Below, piece after piece: positions 1 through 11,400 of a stretch of 64,000 nucleotides of DNA. Source of the DNA: Diplolepis rosae. Lineage: Eukaryota; Arthropoda; Insecta; Hymenoptera; Diplolepididae. A model generated the notes under the pieces. The model was not told the origin of the DNA, did no database searches, and saw only the letters and a program-made list of their open reading frames with translations. Where the stretch lies: NCBI GenBank assembly GCA_030998225.1, contig JAPYXD010000704.1, positions 15,438,001-15,502,000 on the forward strand, given 5' to 3'. The translations under genes and the position numbers were made by a program. Position 1 is the first letter of the stretch; every line of letters begins with the position of its first letter.

Positions 1-2294
1 CGATAAATATACATTATCGCGTGATACAAGATTGCGTTAACGAGACTTGAAAAAAGCTACTAGTTATATCTATTCTGACATTTATAACATACTTTAAATT
101 TAAGTAATATTTCTCTTATCAATTAATTTTTCACATGGAAACTCAATTAAGAAGGACAGTTTTTCTTGCTGTTTTTATCACATTTTGCACTGAGTTTAAC
201 TAATAAAATTATAATACAAATACGTAGTTATTGGTTCAACCATAATATTTTGTTGTTATAGGGAAAACAAAATGTTTGGTTGGTTCAACAAAATTATTTC
301 ATTGACTCAAACAAATTTTTGGTTAGTGAAATTTGGTTGATTCAACATTAGCAAATTTTTTAATCGAATATTTTAGTTACTTTCAATTAATTCTAAGTAT
401 TTACTGGATTCAACCAAACAATTTGGTTTAGTCAATAAAATATTTTGTGGATTCAACGAAACGATTTTGTTAAGTATATAAGTTTTTTCTCAGTGTACAT
501 TTTAACTCATCTGCCTTTTAAGATTTGAGTTTCCACATTTGTCTATTCATAACGTTTGCAGAAATTGCATATTTATGATTATTCAAATCACATTTGCATA
601 CACTTTTTATACTTCGTGACATCGAATTCCATCGTCGGTAATTAGCTAACATTCCAGTTGGAGTATAAATCGTACATTCTTCACGATATTTATTATTTAA
701 AAAAAATGAAATAATACCTTCTCACATGGAATGATAAGAATGTAACAATCGATTTATTGCATCACTTTTTATGGTCAATAATATCAATATATTATTGAAA
801 TTAATACTTTTTATAGTACACTTGGACCTTTAACAAAAACCATAAATTTTCTCAGTTTTACCATTTTAAGACTCATTTATCGGTTTCCTCATCTCATAAT
901 TTTGTCACTGTTAAAATAAAATCTTAATTCAACATATATATACAGTATTTTTAGTTATCGTCTAGTCCGTGGATGTAAAGTGATGATACACTAATTTTCA
1001 TTACTGCCTTTCTTCTGGTTGAAATATAGGATTCAGTAAAACGAAGACTTTCTATAAGAATGAATTTTATGAAAATTATCTTCAGCAAACAACTGTTTAT
1101 ACAGAAATTCGCTTTTTTGTATCCTATCTTCAAACCGAAAGGAAGGCACTTAACCCCCCAGGACTCGCGTTATTTCTAACCTCAAATTTGATTCATTCAT
1201 AACACGGGAAATAATGTTTTTATAACAATATTGTGTTCCATTATATCTTAATTCAGTCTTCGGATTTCTAAAAATCTCTTTTTTTCCTTCAAATATTTTG
1301 TACGCTTTGAAATATTTAGGTCCAAACTCCTGAATTGTAAAACTGCAAAGCATAGGATTTGGCGGGAAAAAATGTTTTCATTATTAAAATCGTGGATTAA
1401 CTATATCACGTGACCAAATTTCTGTAAAAGTCCATGTAAGATATCTTTTTCATTTCACAAAATACCTTCCTGAAAATTTCGAAAATTTTTACTAAAAAGA
1501 AGTTAACAGACGTGCTTTATTGTATTTTCTTATGTTTCCCAAATTTTCAGAAAGATTTCTTGTAAATGAAAAAAGTTATCTTACATGAAAGAACCTAGAA
1601 ATACCTGCTTTTTAGGATTTTCTGGTGTCTAAATAAAAAAACCGATTGAAGCGAGATTAACTGTCGGTTTTAAGGTGACTATTAAGTACATTTTGAAAAT
1701 ATTTCCAAAACTTTGTAGTGAAAAATTTGTATGATAGAGCAGCATAAAAATTTATTGTAGTATTTTTTTTAAGGCCAATTAAACTCAAATTTTGAAAATG
1801 TCGCACTTTTTTCACAATGAAAAGCTGGTATTTTTTTATGTATAAATTTTTAGGTTAAAAATTGAGTGTCACATGGAAGATATATCATTTATATAGGTGT
1901 TCATAAAATTCCATCATTCTATGGTACGGTTTTTGCGATAAGCCAATAAAAAATGTCGATTTTTTGAAAATTCTACACTTTCTAACCCTCTTAAAATAGG
2001 TTAGAATTTATTATTCATAATATTTTGGAGCGTGAAATTCATCACCGCAATTATTTAGCATCTTTTTCTCCGTTGACGATCTTCTAATTCCGAATGATAC
2101 AATAAAATGTTCAAAACCTTAGGTTACAGTGGAATTGAAACCATATTCCACCGGAGAACATAACCCTACAATTTTGGGTTTTTATTTAATTAATTTTATA
2201 TTTTTTATCGTGAACGACTCTGTTGCTATAATTCCAGGTTAGAGTTGTTAATGTGTAATAAGTAATTAATAAAAATGTTTATTTTTTTGACAGA
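1..2294. other. Upstream region of the NTAN1-like gene, no gene seen
   Basis: AT-rich sequence without a convincing coding region. Positions 230-450 carry several short GGTTCAACAAA-like motifs in both orientations, which could be an old MITE. Positions 1376-1600 hold a copy of a dispersed foldback repeat listed separately. A pyrimidine run ending in GACAG just before the NTAN1 start codon (2282-2293) looks like a 3' splice site, so a 5' non-coding exon and the promoter probably lie somewhere in this stretch. I could not locate either. Confidence 0.5.
1376..1600. repeat. Dispersed foldback repeat, copy 1
   Basis: Shares ATCACGTGACCAAATTTCTG and long flanking blocks with copies at 3600-3910, 9720-9915 and 10030-10270. 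The two halves of the copy match opposite halves of the other copies in reverse complement, so the element is a degenerate self-inverted (foldback) MITE-like repeat. No coding capacity. Confidence 0.65.
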
Positions 2295-2481
2295 ATGGTT
2301 CTCGTGGTGAATGGGGTTCTACAAGAAGAACCCCCAGCGGACAGCAGGTCGTTATATGCGGCCCACCCAGTATATCGTGAGACTGCAGCCCAGCTTCACT
2401 CAATACCGGCGAAATTAGTAGGCCCTGTGGGCCTTCTTTACGTCCAACAGAGAGAAATGGCTGCAACTCTCCCCCAGGACA
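2295..2481 (+). CDS. NTAN1: NTAN1-like coding exon 1
   Basis: Encodes residues 1-62 plus the first base of codon 63. It contains the GLLYVQQRE block. The donor is GACA|GTAAGT. Translation begins MVLVVNGV. The upstream acceptor-like TTTTTTTGACAG supports this as the first coding, but perhaps not the first transcribed, exon. Confidence 0.92.
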
Positions 2482-5400
2482 GTAAGTACGCACATTTACA
2501 TTACGCAAAATTCGTAATTAATTCAAGCATCTGTGCACGTAATTGTAAGTAATTAATAGTAAATTATCAGAAAGGAAAATTTCTAAGAACTTTTGTCTTA
2601 TCGCAAACTGATTCATAGTTCCTAGATCTATGAATTACAGTCTATTGATTTCAGTAATAAATTATATTTTATTTTTAATTAAGAAGTAATATCGTATTTA
2701 TAAAATTTATATTTATTTAAATAGTCTCATTGACGATGTGTTTCTTTTCGAATAAATAAATATCAAGCGTGTCAAGCCATATTTGATTGAAGATTTTTTT
2801 TAAAAATTTTTAAAACTTCTAGAAATATTTTCGAATTATTATATTTGAAATATTGAATTTCCCGCGCGACAAGTGACGTCATGTATTGTTTTTCTGGATG
2901 TGAATAAAATTATTTTATATAAATTCTGTATTATCGACTGAAGGTTATTTTAAATTTGATAATAATTATAAACATTCACTCTATTTTTCAAAGAAGATAA
3001 TGTAGTTCCAATGATTCATAAAATTTGAATATATAACCAAACAATCTAAAATGAATAAAATCGCTAACTCTCTGAGCATGAGATGCTCCAACCCGGCCAT
3101 GTGACCAAATTTATAGGTATGCAAAAAAAATTGAGATCATTACTTTTTCTCAAAACCTAGATAATGCAATATTTCATACTTTTCGACTCATTCTAAAAAC
3201 TCATTATTCGTAGTATTAAAAAAAATATTCTTTTTCAGAAAATGTGAGCATCCTAGGATCAGATGACATGACTACGTGTATAATCGTCGTTGTGAGGCAT
3301 TCTGGTAAGATTATAATAGATTTTTAAAATTTTAAATGTTCTAAATTTTTAATTATTTATTAAGGAAGAATTCAATGGATAGTCGAAAAAAAATTGGATA
3401 AACCAACTATTTTTAATTGCATGCGGAAAGTTGATTTTCCCGCACTAGCGCGGTAAAATTTTAAGTGTGCGAAAAATAAAAACAAAATTAAAATTTTCCC
3501 GCACTAGCGTGGGAAAATCAACTTTCCGCACGCAAAACGACATGGATTTGGTTAATTTTCGGTATACAGCGAACAAAAAATATCGTTCGTATTACGTGCG
3601 GAACTCGTTCATGTAAGATAACTTTTTTAATTTACAAAAAAATCCTTATGAAAAAGGAAACGTAACAAAAGACAATAAAGCACGTCCCTCGACTTCTTTT
3701 TAGTAAAAATTTTGAAAAAATTTGTAAGACATCGGTAATTACATTCAACTGTAGTTAACTATCAAACGAAGTTGACTGACAATCTTTGTTGTCTTCTGTT
3801 GTATTTTCGAAATTTTCATGAAAATATTTTGTTATATGAAAAAGATACCTTACATGAACTTTTACAGAAATTTGGTCACGTGATATGGTTGATCCATAAT
3901 CTTAATAATGTTTTTTATAATAAAATTTTTCCTTATTATCGTTTCTTACCAGTTTTCCAGAAATTATTCGACTTTCATAAATCATGGCTTATTTTTTCGG
4001 GGAAAATATTCTTTACAACACTACTTTTTCCAATTTTAAAAATGAGTAAAAACCTTCAAATGCAGTTATTTGAGAAAAGTAAAGTTTCTTTTAAAAAATT
4101 CTTCTAATGTTTTCAGCCACTGAAAATGTTATGTTTGAAATTTGAAACAGTAGAAATCATCTATCTATTAATTGTATACAATACTTTATGTATTTTAAGC
4201 TAAAAATGTTGAGTTTTTTGGGCATGTTTTTGACATTTTTTCACTTTTAATATCTTTTTTGTTTTTTAACCACTTGTCATGATTATGACTAAAAAGAAAT
4301 TACAAATAAAAAAAGTAAAAACACCTAAAATATGAAAATAGTATATTATGCAACATGTGCGTAAAATGCGGTTTTACACACGCGTGGTGATAACGTGCAC
4401 GAGTGCCCGGCGAAGCCGGGCACGAGTTCAACGCGATCATCACAAGTGGGTAAATCGCACGCACGAGTTGCATACGATATTTTTTGACTCAGTGTGCGTT
4501 AAATGCGTTTCAATGATATGAGACAATATGACGAAAGTAAGGTTGATGGAGACTAAAAGGGGTGACGGGGGCGGAAGAGCGGGTCCAGGGCTGCAAGCCC
4601 TTGTGGGGTTGCAGGGGGCGAAGCCCCCGCCGGGGGCGATATAGAGATAATTAGAAGGGTAATTAATTACATAATTCTTTAATTGGAATAAATTAATTGA
4701 AATTATTTGTGAAAATTATTATATTTAATTATGTGTTATTTTCAAAATGAAATATACAATAAATGTTTATAAGGCGTTTCGTAACTTTATACAACTTAAT
4801 TTAATTCGCATGTTAAGCACAGTTCATAATAACGGAAAAAAAATTAATTAATTAATTAATTGTTGAAATAAACTATTGCATTTCATGAATTATAAAATAT
4901 ATATAAATATATATAAATTTTTTTTTATTTTACGCACACTGTATCGTAATAAGCCGTTTTACGCATTCATATGGGGGTGTAAAAACGCATTTTACGCACG
5001 CTGTGTCAAAAAAAAAATTTTGTAGTTATTTTTTTAGCTAGAGTGCTTTCCATACCAAAAAAGTTGTGACACATTGTGAAAAACAAAATAAAAAAAGAAT
5101 CATAACAATTGGTTAGAAAACAAAAAACTTATTCAAAGTCAAAAAATGTCAAAAAAATGCCCAAAAAACTCAACATTTTTAACTTAAAATACATAAAGTA
5201 TTGTATACAATTCTACTGTTTCAAATTTCAAACATAACATTTTCAGTGGCTGAAAACACTAGAAGAATTTTTTAAAAGAAACTTTACTTTTCTTAAATAA
5301 CTGCATTTGAAGGAAATATGTAGATTCACATAGAAATTAATATCATTGAAAAGATGTGTGTAAAATTTCAGAGGGATCGATAAATAACTTTTTAAGTTAT

Positions 5401-8400
5401 CGTGCCCGCCGATTTGAAAAATGTAGTTTTGCCTCGTAAAACTCATTTTTTTCAATAAGTTGCTCTTATTTCTTCCCTTAAATTTGATGTCCTAATTAAA
5501 ATCAAGAAATCGGCATCAGGAATTAAATATGATTTGCCACCAAGTGAATAACGATTAAATTGAAATATCGCAAGCCGAAGAACGAGGAAACAGTAGGAGG
5601 TTACGGTGGGAATAAAGTAAATCTGTGTGGAAACAACTGGAATTATTCTGGGAATCCTTAACGAGCAGATCGAACTCAGCAAGCAAAAATCAGTGGAAAA
5701 TATCGCTGAATCGTAAGGCGTGACGTTCAACAAGCTGATTCGCTTTATCTATCGCGCTCCTTTTCTTTCCTTCTCTATCAATATTCTTTTTCGATGAATC
5801 GCTCTTTCCCTTTCGCCGATCGCGAGAGAATCTCACCATCTTAATCCTTTTCCAAGATGCAAGCAGGCATATATAACAAAGTGCCGGCAGGCCGTTTGAA
5901 ATACGTCCCGACAAGTAGCGCGTCTCGAGTCGATTCAAGAGTCTCGTTGAGAATCGCTCCAGGATTCTAAGTTTCCTCTTGCCGATCTTTGCAAGACGCG
6001 ACAACCTTAAGGCCTGACTATATCGTTATCCGATACTATGCCATAACGAATACTCTTTAGTGTGATGTTTGATAATTATCTACAACGATGCCTTACAGTC
6101 GCGCAGTTAACGATTTCCTCTTTTATACTACAGTGTGGGCCATCTAACATTTGGAATTTGAATCGGCTATAAAAAAAACTTATGGATATTTTTTCAAAAG
6201 TCATCATTCAAATGATTGCCACGGCTGGCCTTACAGTACCCCATTCGATCAAACCAATTTTTCAGTACATTTTCGATTGTTTGGGCAAAAGGTCAATAAG
6301 CAAAATTGTCGAATTTGGGGCTCAGGAAATCCAAACGTCATCATTGAGAAGCCGATGCACCCACAAAAAGTCAGAATCAATCCGAATCATTCCGACCTTG
6401 GACTCATTCCGATACTTTGGCCAGGGAGTGATTCAAATGCGCGTTCTAGCTCATTTTATGGAATTGCCTCTAGTGCTCGTGTTGTAGATGTTTTAATGGT
6501 CGAGATCTCATTAAAAACATCCTTTTAACTTCAATTTTAATTTTAGGAATAGAGAGAAATCGCATGGGGCCAAATCAGTTGAATACAGTGGATAATTCAA
6601 TACACAGAATTGATTTCGAGCCAAAAATTGACGAACAATGAGTGAAGTGTGATTCGGTGCATTATCGTGCAACAGACACCAGTTCTCTGAATCACGATAT
6701 TCGGGTCGAATACAACGAATTCTGGCCATCAGACGCTTCAAAACTCGAGATGATATGCGCCAGTAATTGTTTCGCCAGTTGGAATGCATTCCCTGTGGAT
6801 AATTCCTTTGCTATCGAAGAATGTAATGAGCATTGCTGAAATTGGCCTTCCTTCACGATTATCATATTCTAACCTCTCTCTGCCTTCCAAAAAATGTTTA
6901 TGCCACAGAAAAACATTTGCATTTTTACCAAGTTTTAAGTGAGATTTAATAACTGCTCTTTGTTCCATGTTAGTATTTCGACATCAACAAAAAAGTTTTT
7001 TTGAGAGAACTGTCATAACTTTGTTATTTATCAACCGATTGAAGGGAAACTGGTATTATCGGAAAGGGGAATGTCAACACATAGATGGCGCTACTAGTTA
7101 CTCAAATATGGTTTAAGTCTCGGAACTTATTTGTCGCACTGTGTATAGGGACCGAGCGTTCGACGGGAGGGGATAGAAGAATCGGTCGTAGCGCTCGCAG
7201 TGGCGAAAAGTGAAACTTATGGAGTAAATATATGTACGTGTTATAGCAAAATTCAATAACAATGGGTTTTTCATGTTGTATAGTTAACTGTAAAAATATA
7301 ACTTCGAATAGCAATTACAAATTTTTTCGATTCCCAACTGCCGCACACAAAATACAGCAAAGAGTTCAATGGATTTCTGCAATAAGACTCATATTGTTAA
7401 AGCAAAAACTTTAACGATACCCAGTCAGAAGAAGATAAAGAATAAATTTTGCAGTACGGTAACCAAGGAGTATGCTGAGATAAATCATTGAGTGTAGAAC
7501 ACCAAGAGTTAGGAACAGGAAGACGTTATTTTCAAGGCTACGAGTCACTGCAAAAAGAGGAACAACTTTTGGACTTGGCTGGAGTTAGTTATGGCACTTT
7601 TGATTTTTTGTTAGAAAGAACACTCGTACCATCAGATAACTGTAAATTTATTCAAAAGAATTCTAATCCTGAAATCCATAATTAAATTGTTCAAATCTGA
7701 TCATATCTTTGATTTACTGAATAAAATCTTACCTACTGAATGTAAATACATATACAGAAAATAGTTACGAGCTAACGACCTTGCAATCGTCGTGTAAACA
7801 TATCACGTACATAACCTTACATGATCGAACCTATCTTAGTAAAATCACAATTTTCCACTGTTATACTTACTGTTTATAATTTTTACATATTGACACTCAA
7901 TGTTGTTAATACGATTGAACTCCAATCGATGCTCTGTAACTGTTCTACTTTGATATACAAATTATTTTCATGCTATTTACCTGGCATTGCTGCAAAAACT
8001 TTACTCCATTAGTTCGTCTGTTTCAGTCACCAGATAGCGCGACATGCTTTTCTCGGTCCCTATAGCGAAAAACGAAAATGCGCCAGATTGTGTAGACAGT
8101 AACGCTGCCAACGGCGTATCTTGAAACTACTATTACTATATTTTCCTGTAGCATTAACTGGAATAATACCAGGATATATAACCAGAATTTTGTAACCATA
8201 ATAAGTAAACAATTTTTCTGGCGAAATTAACTAAAAGTTTAGTCATTTTAACTAGAAATTTTTTAACCGATTAGCTTTAGTAAATTTAACCGAACCTTCT
8301 TTCTGGGTGCACTCAGACAGAAATTTTTAAAAATGCATTTTTTCAAAAATTTGATATATTAAAGTAGAAAATCTTGAAAATGTTGTCTTAAAATTTCAAG

Positions 8401-11400
8401 ACGATTGGAGAAAAATCGATGATTCAGTGTGAGTTAAAAAAAGAGAGCTATACGTTTTCATTTATTCATTAAAGACGTTTTTATAAAAATCAAAAATTAA
8501 ATTTTCCCGCCAAAATATACGAGATATGGAAAAAATGTTAGGAAGCAAAATTGTTTATTTCGTAAAGATCTACAACTTTAGTCTTGAACATTTATTCATA
8601 GGAGTTATATCCTTCGTTTAATAATGAAAAATATTATTGAAAATAAAAAAAAAACTTTTTCTAAGCAAAACTCTACGCTGATTGAAAAAAAATTCTTTGT
8701 TTTAAAAAATTCATTTATCAATTGGAATGAGCCACTGATAGCAATGGATGATACTTTAAAGAGAAGAAATAATAGTTAAGAGAAATTCGGACTTCTTCAA
8801 TAGAAGATGTAAACGATTATTCCAATTGTATAGAAAATAAAAATGCCCTCCATTTCTCTACCCTTTTTTCGCGTTATTCACTTTATAGGGTGATGGAGTT
8901 AATTTTCAATGATTTGTGACCGCCCTGTCTATTTTAATTTTGCAAAAGTACCGTATATATTATTTCTCAACCTACATTAAAATTTTTTCTTTACCTGGAT
9001 TCGAACCCCAAGGCGCGAACTCATAAAACCAAAGCCATAACCACTACTTTACATCTTCCATTTACATAAACTAAAAATATACAAGAATGAAGTCTGCGTC
9101 AAAAAAAATTCTTATCCATTGAAATAAACATGATATTTAGAGTCAAAACAAATATAATTTTTAACAAACAAATATTGATTTACTCCAGCAAAACAGTTTT
9201 TTGATAAACAAATCTGGAAATTAAAACCGAATTGTTAATTCAAAAATATTTTTCCAACAGAATGATTATCAATTTTTATTTAATAATCACTGCTCTTGAT
9301 GAATTATTGTGCTCGATAAAAAGAATTTGAAAATTTATCGAATTGACTTTTTTTATTCAAAAGAACATTTTTCTAAATAGATAAAGGAGATATATACATA
9401 TTTCAAAATATATCTTTTTCAAATTTTTAGGATCAGGTGCTGTAGCCCTTGCACATTTGGATGGAGCTGGAACGGAAGATGCTGCAGCGACGATGATTCA
9501 GAGGGTAACAGAATTAGCCCTTGGATATCCGGAAGGACGTCTGGAACTTCAACTAGTCGGTGGTTACTCAGACCCTAGAAATTACTCCGAAGGACTTTTT
9601 TATAATATTATGTGTAAGTGAAATTACTATTTTTAAAACGTCTATTCAGTTTTCTTTTTTATTTCAATTATGTATAATTTTTTTTCATCCTGTCAACCCT
9701 ATACAAGTTTGAAAAAAATTCGAACACTTATTAGTAATTACAGTTTACTGTAAAATTTTTTGCAAAATTTTCACTCAAACGAAGTTGACAGACGTTCTTT
9801 ATCGTTTTTTATTGTATTTTCGAAATTTTCAGGAAGATATTTTGTAAAATAAAAAAGTTATCTTACACTAATCTTTAGAGGAATTTGGTCACGTGATCTG
9901 GTTGATCCATAGCCTTAAGGCAAATAAACTGATTATTTTATAGGAGAATCAAAATAAAAAGTTTCTGCACTTCAAAATTATTTTGATAAATTCTATAGGC
10001 ATAGGATAAAAAAACATTACACATAATTCAAGTTAAAAACCAGACCACGTGACCAAATTTCTGGAAATTTCGAAAATACAATAGGAAACGATAAAGAACG
10101 TATGTCAACTTCGTTTGAGTGAAAATTTTTCAAAAAATTTTACAGTTAACTGTAATTGTCGATAAGTCTTCCAATATTTTTCAAATTTTTTACTAAGACT
10201 TGCTTTGTTGTTTTTTGCTTAGTTTTATAAATTTTCAAGAAGATGTTTTGTAAATAAAAAAACAAAGAGTGCCTAAAGGATGTAATGTTTAATGATATCA
10301 TATATTTGTAAAAAATACTGATTGGAAAAGTATATACAGATATAAATTAATTCCATTCTTTAATGAACATATTGTATTCTGTGACCTTTTTCTCTGATAC
10401 AAGGCACAAAATACTTGAATGTTTATCAGAAAATTAAATGAATTTACATCTACATATACTTTGCCAATTAGTCGTATTTTTAAATATGCGGTATCAGTAA
10501 ACATTAGATAAAAAGGCACTTCTAAGTACTATTTGGTTTATCTATAATGAAGTAAAAAAAATATCACCATTATCACTTTTACCATTACTGTTTTTTATTT
10601 TTATAGTACAGGAAATAAATATTATATTTCTAAATAGCTCAAAAGATATGAGAAATAAAAATAATAAATAAAGCATCACCAAGAAAATAAATTTATCTGA
10701 ATGTTATCAAATTTTGGGCTCATTAAATTAATTTGTTTACCTTTTAATTATAAAAACTCAGAACAAAAATTAGTCATTGATATTCAAAAAGAATTGGATT
10801 TTAAACCTTCTAGTCTAAATTGTAAAAAAGAATGAGTTTTCTAAACATAACATTTAAAGAGAATTTAAACTGAAAATTCTAAATACAAATAATGGAACAT
10901 TTTTTTTTTACTAATATCAACCGAAAATAAATTTTTCAAAAATCTAAAATTATCCGTGAAATTCGTTGACAATGGTTATTAGACTTTTTTTAAAATAAAA
11001 ATTTGTAATAAGTCTGAAGAATGTGCTTAGAAAAATATATTAATGTTGTATTTTATATTTTTTATAGCGGCTTTTCACAAGCAACCCGTTGAAATCGATC
11101 TAACGCTATGTTGTGTGGGCGAACTTAACACAACTGTAAGAGGCGGTATCCATTGGCCAGTAATTTACGGAATTGGCTTAAACGTAAAAACTGGCGAGAT
11201 ATTCCCGGCAACATTTCCTGACAAAGGACCTGATCAGGCTCTCAGAAGTGCTAGACAATTAACGGGAGGACAACAGGTTTGTAACTTTTCTTAAAAACTT
11301 TTGTTATTATTCACAATCATTCTTGGAAAACTATTCTATATGCAAATTTTAATTAATTTCAGCATTTCTACAATCCTGGCCTTTAACTACATATTTATGG

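Noticed and set aside
5690..6004. 104-codon Arg/Lys-rich open frame on the minus strand
   Set aside because: No recognised domain, lies in an NTAN1 intron among repeats, no splice or promoter support.
8145..8310. MITE with TTAACCRAAATT-type motifs
   Set aside because: Short motifs recur but no matching termini or target duplication could be found.
8990..9065. Functional tRNA on the minus strand
   Set aside because: Acceptor ends do not pair and the T-stem is mismatched; kept only as a tRNA-derived repeat.
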